Below, in pieces: positions 45,273 to 59,413 of a stretch of 64,000 nucleotides of DNA. Position 1 is the stretch's first letter. Each line of letters starts with the position of its first letter. A model generated the notes under the pieces. It made no database searches. It worked only from the letters and a program-made list of their open reading frames with translations, and was not told the DNA's origin. Position numbers and translations under genes: made by a program. The stretch lies in contig NOKP01000002.1 of the NCBI GenBank assembly GCA_002682825.1, forward strand, positions 3,227,378 to 3,291,377, in the 5' to 3' direction. This stretch comes from Neonectria sp. B-13. Lineage: Eukaryota; Ascomycota; Sordariomycetes; Hypocreales; Nectriaceae.

Positions 45273-47416
45273 GGTTCCATGCGGGATGCCGAAGAGAGCT
45301 CTGGGGCGACGGTGTTCGATCCGTGGGCTGGTTGGTGTTGGTGTTCGTGATTCGCTAGGTCGAGAGGTGTTGGTTGGGGTTGGGGAGTGTGGGGAGATGC
45401 AATGCGCATGATGACGGGGAGTTTATTGATGTACAGTGCATTTGCCTTGGTAGACAGGTACCTGGAGTCTCAGACAGGTGCCCGCACGAGCCCGAATGTT
45501 AAAATGTTTAATTAATCCGTCCCCCAACTTCAAGTAGATGATGAGATCTTATGTGTTACCTGATTTTGGTAGGTCGTGGGAGCGTTGTCCTGTATGTACG
45601 CTTTCTCTCAAGTCACCCTGGACTCGGGACACTTGTTGACGCATTTGGTCCAGGATGATCCCGCCATTCCGACAACCAAAAGGCTACGGCCCGGAACGAC
45701 CTCCAGTCCATGAACAGCGCTTGGCGGGGTTCGCTTTGGGGCAGCGGAGCGCTGCGGGGTGAACGGGTTGGTCAAAGCTAAGTGATGGGGAATTCGTCTT
45801 GGTATGATGGCATTGTGGAATGAGAAGGTGCCAAGACACTGGTGGGAGAAGACGGATTTGGGTTTCGCGGAGGTGCTACCTCTCGCTACAGACTTGACAT
45901 TGCCGTTGAAGTTTGCGGCTTTGAATAGAGGCTACTCCGGGATTGACTCTGTGCACCCATCATCCTACACAACACAACCGCGTCCCTACAGACGCACCAA
46001 GGAGACTGCACATCAACCACCAACAGCCCGTGCGTGTGGTTCAACGTCGAAGGGATTCGGGATTCGGCCGGTTGGGCGAGCTGCGGCAATGCGGGTCACG
46101 ACCGTTCATTATTAACGGGGCCGTATTCATCCAGTCACTTTATCCAGCCGGGAACAATGACAGCATTGACTTGGGCCCAAGCCGAGACAGACCAGGAAAT
46201 CTCTGATGAACGCAACTTGAGCACAAGATTCGTAGTTGTCCCCATGATGAATCGAGTCTTGCCCGAATGGGGATGGGAGGCAGCGTGACCATCGTCATCC
46301 ATATCTTAGTCCCAGTGGTCGCAGAAACGAAATACCCGCATTCTTCAGCCTCCGAATCTAACTTGGCCCTTTATAAAAAGCCCCCCCTCCAGAAACATCC
46401 ATAAATAGCCTATAACTGTCTAGGTATCTGTCCTTTTCCGTCCGACCGGTACCCCTGACATCAAACCTAATTAACACCTGAAAAGACATCTGTCAGGGTC
46501 TCAGTTGTCAGGGTCTCAGGGACGCCAGATTCAGGAGTTCCGAATCCGCGTATTCTCCAACACAAGGCAGCAAGGCAGCAAGGCTGGTCCCGGCGCCTCA
46601 CCACCGCGTATCACTTCGTAACCAATACGAATTCCGGACGTCCCGCACTGCGTACGCACGCGCTTGGCAGTACGGGGACGGAGAGGTTCCACCGGCTGGC
46701 GACAGCTTCAAGCGTTCAGCAAGGATCGCCAAAGACCCTCCCATTGGCGCCCCCCACTTCCGGCGGACGCCCAGCTGGAGATACAGGGGGCCCTCGCACT
46801 CGGAGTTTGGGGGGGAGGGTTGTGAGTTACCTTGTCCTACGACGCTGAATGCACTCGGGGTTGCAAGCCGGCGTCGTCTCTTCTGCTTCTGTTCCCGCCA
46901 ATTCTCTCCCCTTGAAACGACTCAATCCAACCTCTTTGTTTCTGTGCCATCCTCAAGCCTGGCACGAACGGCCCGGAGCGAATCCCACAGCACCACCAAG
47001 CGGAAGAACTGGTTACGCGGTTCGCCGTCGAATTGCCAGCCGAGCACATCGAGCTAAGCTCGGTAGCGAGGAGTAGCAAGCAATCTTGCAAGTTGCGCCA
47101 AACCGACGACGTCAATCAAAGTCCCGGCATCCCAAGTTGCTCGTCAGCTCCGAAAGCTCACCTGCCGCCCGCTTCACCAGCTCCCCCGGCTCGGACCCGC
47201 CGGCTTGCCAAAGCAACGCGATATTACGAGTCGCCTTCCTCCACAGACCTCATCCTCATCTGCCGGCCCTGTGTCCTACCACCACCGCTGCATCTTCGTG
47301 CGCAACCGTGGCCAGTCACTTTGCGCCCGTCTTTGAGGCATCTGACCGGCTGACTGTCGCCGTCCCCGCCTCCTCACGCTCCGAATTCCCAACTCCAATC
47401 CCCACGACGGCCGACG
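45273..47416. other. Gene-free spacer between MIT gene and GRAM gene
   Basis: About 2.1 kb with the two divergent promoters. No tRNA, repeat array or domain-bearing ORF was recognised. A CT-rich leader precedes 47417. Confidence 0.5.
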
Positions 47417-50400
47417 ATGGAAACCAACAACGCGCTGAACAAGCTCCTCCCCAAGTCCATATCCTCCAAGCGCCTGCGAAGGAAGCAAGGGCGAGATTCG
47501 GAGGGGCCAGGCCCCGAATACGACGAACTTCGCGGTCGCGCAAAGGCGAGTCGTGAGACGCTGGGGAGCGATGGCACAGTGTCGAGCAACATGGCCGACG
47601 ACGAGGAATCCAGAAGTTACGGCTCCTACGAGTCGGATCCCGAGCCGTGAGTTTTTCCCTCTCTCTGTCTGAGTTTCTTTGTTTCTTTTCTTCCTTTTTT
47701 TCTTTCTGATTTCCATCTCTCTTGCTTCATGGCCTTCTACCCTTGCGCCGCCTACCCACTTGCTCTCGGTTGCTGCTCCTGCTGTCGCTGAGTGGAACCC
47801 CCGACAGATAGTCAGCCTCGCATTGTCCAAGGCATCAAGAAACACCCAGATCCCAGTCAGCCTCAGCCATCATCCCACGTGTGTTGCATCTATAGGCATA
47901 TCTTTGTTACGTTGCGTGCGCATTCTACTACACTTCTGCATTTGTTCCTTTTTCAAACTGCACAGACTTGTCGCCTCTTTCCCATCCCTGACGCCTGTCT
48001 CCGTTCTGACAAAGAAAACGTCACACCTAGGCCCCTAATAACTCGAGCGTCCATCTCAACCCATCCATCCCAGATCGGCTACCTCACCACCTCCTCCTCC
48101 GTTGTTCAGGCCAACCATTTGCCCGAGACCCAATCTCCGGTCACGGACGTCGAGTCCAAATCCAACGACAGTACGGCCAAGTCGTCGACTTTCCCATCGA
48201 CGCGATCCGTCTCGGTCGAATCTCAGGACCTCCGGCTCGGTCGGAGCAAGACTAGCCTACTGCCTCCGCACAACCCGTCTCGCCGGTCACCGTCGCCGAG
48301 TGCCAAGTTCAAGGGCATCTTCAAGCCAAAGAAGAGCTCCGGCAGCAGTTCAAGCCCCGAACGGCAGCCACCAACCGACTCGTTCCCACCGCCTCAGCCC
48401 GGCAAGCAACAGGCCACCCCCAGCCCGGACCCCGACCCTCCGAAAGGCCCGCCTATAATCGAGCCACCTGCAGCGGCCAAAGTTGCTCTCCTTGACAAGC
48501 GGTCGAGAGTCCAGCCACGGGTCGACACGGCACTTCCTCCTCGAACTCCGCCAACCGGCGACAAACCTGCCCCCGTCATCGTCAACACGCCGCCGACCCC
48601 CACCGAGTTCGCCAACTCTTCGGCACAGTCGTCCCCCGACCGGAAGTCGTTCTGGAACGCTTCGGGTCCTGGCCCGAGCACAAATGGCACTTCCCCTTCG
48701 CGGAATATGAGCGCGCACCGACGGAGTCGATCAGGTTCAGTAAACATTGGCCCCAGCAAGCTATCCAACATCGTCTCAGCTCCTCTTTCACCGACCCTGG
48801 AGAGCGGTGAGGCGAACACGAATCCTACTTCTGGCTTCTTCTCGTCTATGATATCGGTTGCCCAAAACGCCGCAAACACCTTGAGCAGCAACATCCAAAA
48901 CACCGGCATCGGCCTCGGTGCCAACAAGAGCAAGGCCTCGACCCCTAAAGCTCAGGAGCTATCCGAGCCTTCAGAGACCGACGAACAGGTCGAACCTATA
49001 CCTCCTAGAAGATCACAGACACAGATAAAGACACCGATGGAGGACACCAGCCACCATAGACGGTCCGCAGTGCAAACCCTCGGTACCGGCGAGTTGAGTC
49101 TCAGCCAGCTTGGTTTGGCCGAAGCTCCCAGCTCCCTCGGGACCCCGTTAAGTACCAAGTTCCCCGATATGAACGACACACGCGCTCGATCCGAGTCGGC
49201 CCCGGTCGACTCACCCATAAGCCCAGTGGATTTCCTCCCGGACGAGTCATCCAGCCGGCCTAGGTCGCTATATGATACGGTCAGCGGCGATCGTACTCCT
49301 CCGCCCCCCGACTTCATCGATAGAACCAGTGGAGTGCAGCGAACTTCGAGTCTTCGGAGCGCCCTGAAACAACCTCACCGAAAGCGCGGCAGCTCTGTCA
49401 CGACTGGAAACACTATAAGCGCGGCCATCGTGGCCGCAAACACCTCGTTGGCCCATCCGAACATAAGCGTGCCCAAGCTCACAGGCTTTGCCATTGCGAG
49501 CAAGAAGAGAAACCGGGATTTCCATGATTTATTCAAGAGCGTGCCCGACGATGATTACCTTATTGAGGATTACAGCTGCGCCTTGCAGAGAGAGATTCTC
49601 GCGCATGGCCGGCTATACGTCTCAGAGGGTCACCTCTGCTTCAGCAGCAACATTTTAGGATGGACCACCACACTTGTTATGAGCTTTGACGAGATCGTTT
49701 CTGTTGAGAAGCGGAGCACAGCGCTCGTCTTCAAGAACGGCCTTATGGTGACAACATTGCACGCAAAGCACATCTTCGCCAGTTTTACAAGCAGAGACGC
49801 TACCTACGACCTGATTGTCAACATCTGGAAGCTGGGACATCCGACATTAAAAAGCACTCTCAACGGAGTTCGATTAGAAGGCACTGGCGGCGACAAGACA
49901 GAGAAGGATGATGTCGAGCCGTCAGGTCTTGACGACGACCAAGACGGATCCGAATCGGACGATGAGAGCGAGGAGGACGAAGAGGAGTACTATGATGAGG
50001 ACGTCCATGACGAAATACACAATGCAAGCCTCACCGAAGCCAACGGTGGCGAAGGAGACGCTGAGAAGGCCGCGTCAAGAAAGACTTCTGGGGCGGTTCC
50101 GGCGAACGTTGGGTCATCGGAGGATGCCCCAGCCGCGCCTGGAAGCTCTGGAAACTTCCCAGGTCCAGCTACGCATGTGCCGACGGACTGCGGTGACTCG
50201 GCAACACACTACGATAGAATAGTTGGGGATGACATCATTCCCGCCCCTATCGGCAAAGTGTACGACTTGTTGTTTGGCCCAGCATCCGTCACCTGGATGA
50301 TCAACTGGCTAACTGGAGAACAAAAATGCTTCGATCTGCAAATGGAGGAGAAGAAGGGTTTGACTCTGGACGACAAAAACCGCAACTATTCCTACATCAA

Positions 50401-51356
50401 ACCTCTCAACGGTGCGATCGGTCCGAAACAGACCAAGTGCATCGTCACCGAGACTCTGGACACCCTCGATTACGAAAAGGCTATCAACCTCAGCGTTTCG
50501 ACCCAGACCCCGGACGTGCCGAGCGGGAACGTGTTCAGCGTCAAGACAAAGTACTGTCTCTCGTGGGCCGAGAACAATGCCACTCGAATGCAGGTCAACT
50601 GTACCATCGAGTGGACTGGCAAGAGTTGGTTGAAGAGTAAGTGCAATTGGTTCGAGACAGCTGTTGCGGGATGGTTGCTGACAATCTACAGGTCCTATTG
50701 AGAAAGGTGCTACCGACGGCCAAATACAGTTCTGCAAAGACATATTTGTGGCTCTCAAGTCGGCCGTGGCCACCCGAGCGCCGGCGCCGGTTCCCCTTCC
50801 TTCTGCGCTCAAGGGTAGGAGAAAGGGCAAGAGGTTGAAGGCGGCACACGTGCCACTCGTGGAGAACAATGTGCCAAAGCGGCCAGACAAGAGCTGGGGT
50901 GCTCTAGAGCCGGTGCGAGGGCTTCTGGAACCCCTAGCCGACGTGATTCAGCCACTCCTCACAGGCAACGTCATGTATGGGCTTCTCGTGGGGCTGCTGG
51001 TTGCTACGTGGTTTGGATTCGGGTTCACGCCGAGCAATAGCGTCCGAGAGGTCGGCATGTACAGGCCCGAGAGGCTCGCGGCATATGAGGAAATTTGGCG
51101 AAGAGAGGATAGCGAACTTTGGGAGTGGCTCGAGGAGAGAGTCGGGATGGATCGTCTGAATGCGGACCGGTCGAGTGTTCGTAAGCGGGCGGTGGAGCCA
51201 AGAACGGTGGAGGAGAGCTTGAGGGCAGTTCGGATGAACGAGTTGGAGGTCGAGGAGGCGATCCGAGTGACGGAAGAGAAGCTGCGGGTGTTGAAAGATG
51301 TGATGGGGAAGAAGACGAAGGCTGGAAAGACAGCCAACGACAAGATACCAGAGTAA
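47417..51356 (+). CDS. GRAM-VASt membrane protein, Lam/Ysp-type sterol transfer protein
   Basis: Four exons: 47417-47646, 47812-47878, 47966-50636 and 50692-51356, giving 1210 aa. Lam proteins move sterols at contact sites between ER and other membranes. About 600 disordered Ser/Pro-rich residues come first. A GRAM domain follows at about residues 617-730 (DLFKSVPDDDYLIEDYSCAL, GRLYVSEGHLCFSSNILGW). After an acidic stretch comes a StART-like VASt domain at about residues 845-1020 (APIGKVYDLLFGPASVTWM, SVKTKYCLSW). A single membrane segment lies at about 1083-1101 (VMYGLLVGLLVATWFGFGF), then a coiled coil. Intron 3 (55 bp) joins WLKSPIEKGATDGQ. Exons 1 and 2 join as EPQPRIVQGIKKH; the start of exon 3 at 47966 is the least certain boundary. 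Confidence 0.88.
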
Positions 51357-53511
51357 GGGGCATAGATTATGATTGTATATCACAGCACAATAAGCTCCCG
51401 GGAAGCAGCAAACCCCGTGTTTCTTTTTTAATGCACGAATAGCCTCAATTGGTTCCTGGCAGTGAGATGTGCGGCCTCCCGGGGAGTTGGAGCGGTTCCA
51501 CGGGGGAGTCGAGGAGTGTGGCGGGTGAAGTCATTGCCTCGATGGAGGGACCGGGGGGCCGGGATCCGGGGGAGGCCGTCTGACATCGGATCATGATGTG
51601 TATGCATGCACAACCAGCACAGTACGGCCTGCCTCCGCACCAAGGACTCGGAGCCAAGGACTCTGGAGTATTCGTATGCGGACGGAGAGCAGTAGGCGTT
51701 CCTGCATCCTGCGTGGGAGGGCCTACAGGTGCCGGAGTTGACGGCAGCCTGCCTCTGCGGCGATCGGCGGGAAGCCAGGGTGCAGTGCCGAGGTGCCGTG
51801 GAAGGAGGCTGTCGAGAGCTCAAGGTCTAGACCGATCCAGGGCATCCAAGTGTTCACAATATTGTCTCGGTGGGTGCGATGACGATGAATCACACGGCAA
51901 GGCATTGCGTCAGTGGACGAGGCGGTAGTGGTAGTGAGTGGTTCGCAGTCGGGCGGACTAGCCATGTAAGGCGTTCTCAACTACCGGAAAGCACTACGTT
52001 GGTTCATAAGACGATAGACTAGATGGCGATGAAGTCAATGAAGGGGGTCACAGCTTCGTATTTGGTAGCCCTAAAGTGATCGGCGTGAAGATATGGAAGC
52101 TAGGATGTCCGACTAGGGCGTTGACGTTGGCGGAATGACGATGAAGGCTTTGGTTGTGACTAACAAGCAAGGCAGATAGATGTGAAGGCAGCAGATGGAT
52201 ATGAAGATGGAGATGCAAGAGAGTTCGGATGGTCCGATGCGCGCAGCTAAAGCGTAAAAGCCACCATACCTATTTAGAAAGAGAGGCTCTTGCTGGATGG
52301 ATGCACTTCGATGTACGGAGTAGGTAGGACATGATCGAACTGCAACCTGAAAGCCGCCTCGCCTCGACGACGGTAGCGCGATGTCGAGTAGTAGTCTCGA
52401 GTAGGCTACACGCCACACGCGCGCGGGCGTCCCACAGCCCGCGCGCTAACGGCCAACGGCTTGTCCCCAAGGAGAGGTTCCAGGTTGAGATTGGCGACGA
52501 GAGGGCAAAACGGGCATTGAATGATCCAAAGCTGGCGCTCCACGGGCGACGGCTGCCTCTGCTGTCCCAGCCAGGGAGGGAGGGAATTTGTCTTTTTGGG
52601 TAACCTCTGCGGGAGGCGCCCTGGGTGCGCTTGGGGGCTGGGCGTTTTTGGGAGGGCGGCCCCAGGCGCAGTCCCCAGGTGGTTCGGCGGGCAGTCTGCC
52701 TCGTTGCCTAAGCCACTCGAGCTTGCAAGCTTGCGAGGGCGGCAATTGGTTGGTGGAGGGGGGGAGTGAGTGAGTGAGTGGTGAACATGGGACAAGGGAC
52801 ATGGATGGGACATGCGGGCATGGGGATGGGGGGAGGGTTATAGTGGGCGTCCTTCTGGGCGGAGCCGGGGCGTGTGTGTTTTCAGCAGTAATTACTACTA
52901 ACTTACTATGTATGTACAGCGCTGTGTACGGGCAGGACAGGACGGGACAGGACGGTGATTACGGTCCTACTACTAAACCAAGAGACATTATCGAGAGAGA
53001 TCTAATCCTGTCAAACCAACCCACTAGGCCGACCTCTAACTAACTAACTGTCTTGCTTGCAAGGCACTCGAGTTCTATGAATACAGTGGGCAGTGGGCTG
53101 CTCTCCCAAAACACACACCACACACCATTCGCTCCGGCCACTCCATCCATCCCCAAGCCCAAGTCCTAGTCCCGCCTCCAAGTCCTACACCCTCTTATTC
53201 GCCCTAGGACCTCGTCCCGAGCTGCCTCCCAACGTCGTCCCCGTCGCTTCGTCCAGATAAAACAAAATATCATGGCAACGGGTGGCGGATCCGGATAGGC
53301 CTTTGCTTCCTTTGTTGATTCCTACTTCCCATTCCCCAGGTCCAAATTCCATTTCCATCCAAGGGACCCTCCTTTCTTTTTTGCCCACCCCCCGGTCTCT
53401 TACCGAGTCAGTCCTGTTCATTGAGGTCCCAACTATCACGCATCAGACCAGGACTGTCTGTCACTGTTACTCGCCACTGTTACTCGTCACTGTCACTGTC
53501 CATCCCCCGCC
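51357..53511. other. Gene-free spacer between GRAM and C2H2 genes
   Basis: About 2.15 kb. Small GTGAGTGA repeats near 52766-52782 and short frames on both strands without domains. The distal part should be the C2H2 gene promoter and leader. Confidence 0.5.
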
Positions 53512-56500
53512 ATGGAAACAAAGAAGCGCCTGTCCTTGGACGGGCCCAGCTCCGGCGCAGGACCCTCAGCCCTACGCCGCCTCACCCGGAGCCCTACTCA
53601 TCGCTTGAGCTTGAGGCGATCCAGCTCCGCGTCTTCCAGCTCGTCTGTGTCGGTGGCATCCGACGATAGTGAAGCATCGTCGTCGTCGTCGTCCTCCTCA
53701 CCGACGTCGACCTGTTGTGTGTAAGACATCACCTCTCATTGTCCTTCTTCTTCGTCTCCTCCTCCTCCTCCTCCTCCTCCTCCCCACTCTCCACTCCCCT
53801 CCTCCCATTCTCCTCACAAGCCCTATATCCATCTACCCTTTCAACCTATGACCCAATCTTCAAGCCCAGTCAAACTTACTCGTCCTCTAGCACCCGTGAT
53901 ACCGCCCAAGATGAATGCGCTCTCTACCGCTTCATCGTCTGGGCTGCCATCAAGCGCAATGCCTGCGACAAGATGACCCCCGAGGAGAAGAGAGAGTGCC
54001 CTCTGCTGCGATGCCGGAAACGCTTCCCCAACCACGAGCTCATGCTCCAGCATCTGTACATCTGCGACCAGCTCGCCGTCGGTGAGTACTGGTGCTACGA
54101 CTGCGAAAAGGTCGAGCGCTTCAGTGATGCCAAGTGCAAGCGCTGCCTGGGCCACCCCTCGAGGAGGAGGAAGATCATGTCCATGGCCAAGAACTTCTTC
54201 GGCTCCATCGGCCACAAGAACAAAAACTCCCCTCTCATCGACTTGGACCTCGACATCGATGAGGCCCCTCCCAGCTACGATTCCATCCTGGACCCTCCGC
54301 AGCCTCAGCAGGTCGAGCTGTACTCCAACGAGATCCACGAAATCGACTCATGCGAGATACCGTTGCCTACCATCCTGGAGGATGTCGACGAAGCAGAGCC
54401 CGCACCTGTCCCGGGACTAACCCCCGCCGTGTCGCCGCTGCCTGCCCAGCCTCTCCCCGTTCGCCCCGTGGAGCTCGAGTCAGCCCCGATCCTCGCAGAG
54501 GTGTCCTTCTTCGACTGGCTGCCTGACACCGTGGCCCCCACGAACCTCATTAACCAAGAGGGCGTGCCGAGCCAAGACCGCCCCGTTCTCCAAGTCCACA
54601 CTCGCGACCTGGAGCATTACCGGGCCCAGGCCAAGAAGCGGAGCAAGATGCTCGCCCCGAGCTCCTCGGTCCGGTCGAATGCCAGCACCAATAGCACGGC
54701 AAGCAGCAACAGCACCAACAGCACCTCGAGCACCGCTAGCTACAACATCTCGCCCATGTCTGTCTGGTCTGGCCCTTGGACCAAGGCTGCGGGCTTCGAG
54801 TCTACCTTGACCTCGCCCGCCGACGATCTAGGCAGCCCTGGGGGCCTCCTCCGCAGCAACTCCTTCCTCATCCCAGACAAGCCTTCCAAGGACCAAGGCT
54901 GGAATGGTTGTGGCAACGGTGTGTCGGATTCCTTATTCTCAGAGCTGCCAGCCGACATTCCCATGATGGATGCCATGCCCACCACGGATCATCTCCAGAA
55001 CTCCCTGGGACTTGACCAGTCCGTCTTCTCCTTCGACGCCTCCGTGTCTGCCGACCTCTCTCTCGAGTCCAATCTGGTTTTGACGGACGACTCGACCATG
55101 CCGCCTGCCATGCCCCAACTTGAGATCACGGAGCCTGTCGTCGACTACTATGCCTATGCCAACCCACGGTCTCTCATCGGAACGACCTGGGACACTCTGG
55201 AGATGCATGTTTTCGAATCCATGGACAAGCTGCAGCTGATGAGCAAGAACCATCTGGTCAACCAACTGCGGAACATGTCGGCACACTCGATAGCGATGAA
55301 CGGTCTGGAAGTGCTTGGTGATATTCTGGAAGGACGCCGGCCTACGACACCTGTGTCGCTCCTCTGTTTCGTCCACGTCATCTCCTCCTTCTCCCTCGTT
55401 GTCCATGAACAAGATGCCCCCACCCGGTGGCCAGATCTCTTTGGCCAAGCTATGTCATACAGCACCTGGTTCTCCCGCCAAGACCGCCAACTCTACATCC
55501 AAATCGTTGATGCCCTTTGGAAACCTGCTGGGATGTCCAAGACCGACGTAGTCAACCTTGTGCGGTCCAAAGCCTCCCCCTTTGTATCGCGGTCGTCTAG
55601 CTTGAAGGGCAAGGAGCCCGAATCGGTTGCTGCGTACCAGCCTAGCCAGGACTCGCTGGCGTTTGTTGCGCAGTACTTCTTAGACCGTAAGCTATCACAG
55701 CAACTGCGCCTGAAAATGAACACATGCTAACGGGATTCTGCAGAACTCGAGTATTCGACGATCCACACAGTAGATGAACCGGAGATTCAAACATCAGAGC
55801 TGTACATGCAACATCTTGGAGATACCACCCTGGACGTCAACAACGACTCACCATTCGCTATCGCTGTCAACTTTATGCTCAAATATGGGTTCCAGGAGTA
55901 CACTGCCGACTGTCCCGGTCTCTTGAATGGCTTGGACGAACTTCTGCACCGCGTTAACTCGAACTATGTCTCAACTTCGCGGCGTCTCGAGCTAGAGTTG
56001 ATGCACGTTGGAAAGGTGAGAAACGACATTGACGAAGGCGCAGATGAAAAAGTGACTAATCAGATAAAACAGATGTGTCTTCCCCCAGACCTCTACTTCG
56101 ACAGCTTTATTCGTTGTGTAAGAGCGCACATGGACTCGCTATACTCCCAGAACATTCCGAATATCTGCCCCAGGATCACGTACTATCGCCATGGTGTCAA
56201 GCTTATGGAAACCATCATTAACGCATCTCAAATACCACAAGATCAGTTGACAACGGATGCGATGACAAGAACACCGGCGCTAGATTCACTCGACGACGTC
56301 ATGGGGGCTCTGACTCCAAATGACTTCGACTTTGGGCGGTTCGACTCAGACACGCAGATGGACTTTTCGGGCGCCATGACCATTGATCCTCACGCACCGG
56401 GCAGTGCTCAACTGTTACCGACCCCTGAAGGCTCTGCATCGGTGGGCGGCCCGTCAACGGCAGCGACGTCTCCTCCCTCACCGGCCCAAGGCTCGGCATC

Positions 56501-56768
56501 GACTAAAATAGAGGCCAACAGCTGTTGCGAGATATGCGGCTACCGACCAAAAGGAGATCCTCGATGGTTCGGAGGCAGCATGGCCAAGCACAAGAAACTG
56601 CAGCACGCCACAACCCCGCCAAAGATTTACCGGTGCCCGTACCCCGGATGCACGAGCCAGTACAAGAACCGACCGGACAACCTGCGGCAGCATCAGATTG
56701 AGAAGGGGCATTTCATGGACGGTCAGGAGGGCAGTGGGCGACCGAGCAAGCGGAAGAAGGTCGAGTGA
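53512..56768 (+). CDS. Large protein with C-terminal C2H2 zinc fingers
   Basis: Four exons: 53512-53720, 53870-55686, 55744-56015 and 56073-56768, giving 997 aa. Exon 1 is Ser-rich (residues 25-66). Exon 2 begins TYSSSSTRDTAQDEC and has a Cys/His-rich segment (CPLLRCRKRFPNHELMLQHLYICDQ, then CYDCEKVERFSDAKCKRC) likely to bind zinc. A long acidic, Ser/Pro-rich middle follows. The C-terminus has one degenerate and one classical finger: CEICGYRPKGDPRWFGG with HKKLQH, then YRCPYPGCTSQYKNRPDNLRQHQIEKGH. It ends in a basic nuclear signal (PSKRKKVE). A DNA-binding regulator is likely; targets are unknown. Intron 1 (149 bp) carries a TCC microsatellite. Intron 3 (57 bp) is in frame without stops. Confidence 0.8.
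53755..53784. repeat. CTC/TCC trinucleotide repeat in intron 1
   Basis: About nine TCC units inside the 53721-53869 intron of the C2H2 gene. Confidence 0.85.
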
Positions 56769-57143
56769 CGACACAGTCCGGCATCCTGGTACACAGCTCG
56801 ACTCACGTTGAGTGCCGGGCGTTGGAAAGCACGACCATAAAGATTTGTTTGGGACTTTGTTTTCATTCGTCGAGACATTGGAGTTTTATTTGCATTTTGG
56901 AGTTGAACGAGGCGTTTTGGGTTTGGGATGGACACAGGCTTGGATTGCCAGTTTTGGAAGATACCACAGATGATAATGCCATGGATGGATGACGATTCAC
57001 ATGTGAGAAGGAAGCTGAGCGGAAGGAATGGGATCGACGGAGCCATGCCTGTGACGGAGCAGCCTCTCCCAGCGGACCGGGTTTTGGATTTGGATAAAGG
57101 AGCGGGGTGACGGAGGCGGTCGCGCACACACATACAGCAATTA

Positions 57144-57220
57144 AAAGGGGAGAAAGAGAAAGAGAAAGAGAAGGAGACAGAAGACAGGAGACCGGAGACA
57201 GGGGACAAGAGAAGATGAGG
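57144..57220. repeat. Purine-rich GAGAAA/GGAGACA tract
   Basis: GAGAAA-type units pass into GGAGACAG-type units over about 75 bp, nearly all purines on the + strand. Confidence 0.8.
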
Positions 57221-58700
57221 ATGGCTCGTTCGGCCAGAGAGGACGGTACGAAGTTCCATGCATGCAGGCCACTACATAATGAAGCATAGCAAACGAATAC
57301 GGAAGACACGTCTCCTATTAGCCAAGACCTTGAGCCTTGCCAGCGTGGCTATTAATAAGTAAGTAGGCAGGTAGTAGTACGGTAAGTATGGGCCGAGGCC
57401 CGTCGGAGCTTGCTTTGGTATCCGGGGAAGGAGGTTGGTTCCAAGCTTCCAAGACTTGACGAACAGTTCGGTCGTGAAATAATGCCATGTATGAGCTTTG
57501 ATTTATTGGAAACCGACCCGAGATAGCCAGCACAATGACACAAGAGATCGGCGCAGTGTCGTGGACGCGAGAGAGTCTGGGCGACGTACCCGTACCCATG
57601 CCTGCGCCCGCGCCCGTGACGGCGTGGCTGGATGGTGGCTTGGTACGTAGACTAGTAAATGACGACGCGTCTGGCAGTGCCGGCGTAGCAGTGCAAATAA
57701 AAGCAAAAACACACTGTGCAATACGTCTTCCTGTGGGTGCATGCCCGCCGGGGCGGAGGAGAAGACAACTGATTCCGTTCACCGAGTGCTCCGTCCTTTG
57801 GTTTTCTTTTGGCTATAATGATCGGCGCGGAGTGACCAAGTCCCCGTCGAGGTACATCGCCGGCACATATTAATTTCTGTGCACCTAGATGTACCTGTTA
57901 TGGTTATGCACAGCCAGCCATGACCTGACCGTTCGAGGGGAGGTCTGGAACGGGAAGCCCGGGTTCAGATCGGTCTGGCGCAGCTGAAAGCGCGGTCTAT
58001 TTGTCGGTCACGTAATCAACAATCAACACACACTGTGAAGGGGCGAGCAGACGTCACGTGGCGGCTCAAGAAAGGGAGTGGGCAAAAAAACAAAACCAAA
58101 TGGGTCAAGGAAAAACAACAACAGTAAAGTTCTGGCACGTCGCGGACCGTGATGCTTAATCATCCATTCAATTGACGAGATCTGGTCGCTTCTCCCAGAA
58201 ACTCTTGAACGCCCCGGAAGCGCCCTGTTCGGTCTCGAGAGCCGCACGTGGATGATCTTCAATAATCCGGTCTTGGCGTCGACATATCTATCCAAATCCA
58301 GCCAGGCCTAGGCAGGAAGGGGGCCCAGCTTTTTCCCTCGCAGCCAGCCGAGACGAGAGAAGGACTCCTCTCTGGACGGCGAACGAGGGGGAGTCTGCGA
58401 GTTGAGTGAAGTGTGTGTGCGGCAGGGGCCGGTTTGCCTTTGGCCGCTGTGGCTCGCCTTTTTCCTGGCTTGCCTGACGCCTAACGCCACGCCGGAAAAT
58501 CAAGCAAAAACTCCCTCCCCCCACACACGCAGACTCGAACAGACACACACACCTTGCACTTGCACTTGCGTCTGCACCGCACCTGCCCAGTGCCAGTCCG
58601 CCCAGTCCTGGACTCCTGCCATTCACTCCCTCTTTCCGCGCTTCCACTCCCTCCCTCTTCCCTCCATCTCTCGCTCCCCCCCATCCCCCCCGTTCCTTCC

Positions 58701-58942
58701 NNNNNNNNNNNNNNNNNNNNNNNNNNNNNNNNNNNNNNNNNNNNNNNNNNNNNNNNNNNNNNNNNNNNNNNNNNNNNNNNNNNNNNNNNNNNNNNNNNNN
58801 NNNNNNNNNNNNNNNNNNNNNNNNNNNNNNNNNNNNNNNNNNNNNNNNNNNNNNNNNNNNNNNNNNNNNNNNNNNNNNNNNNNNNNNNNNNNNNNNNNNN
58901 NNNNNNNNNNNNNNNNNNNNNNNNNNNNNNNNNNNNNNNNNN
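58701..58942. other. Assembly gap, 242 N
   Basis: Run of 242 N between pyrimidine-rich flanks. The non-round length suggests an estimated gap size. Confidence 0.97.
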
Positions 58943-59413
58943 ACCACCAACCTACCGACTACTATCTACCTACCACCTTGCCTTACCTTACCCCCCCCCA
59001 GAAAGAGGACTCCCCAGAATTTTTGCGTGCGTACCGGGCCAGGCCACTTTGCCTGCCTTACCTTGCCTTGCCTTGCCCGCTCCCTCCCATCCCTCTATTT
59101 TTATTCACGCCTCTGCTGAGCGCGCTCCTCCACGCCTCCTCCCAACCCAGCCCATTTATCGACACACCCAAGATCCTGGGTCCAGGGTTTGGTTTGCTTG
59201 CTTGCTTGCTCTCACGCAAAGTGACGCTCCGCACCGAACCGCACCGCATCGCTCCGTCGACTGTTCGACGTCGACGCCGACCTCTTGGTATCCGTCATCG
59301 TCGTCTCTCGCCGGCACGCCTCAAGGCCTCGCGTCAAACATCGCCGGGCCTCGTCCTCGGCCATCGTTCGGCTGTGGGAGCCACCTCGAGTCACCTCACT
59401 CCCATCCTCCCGA

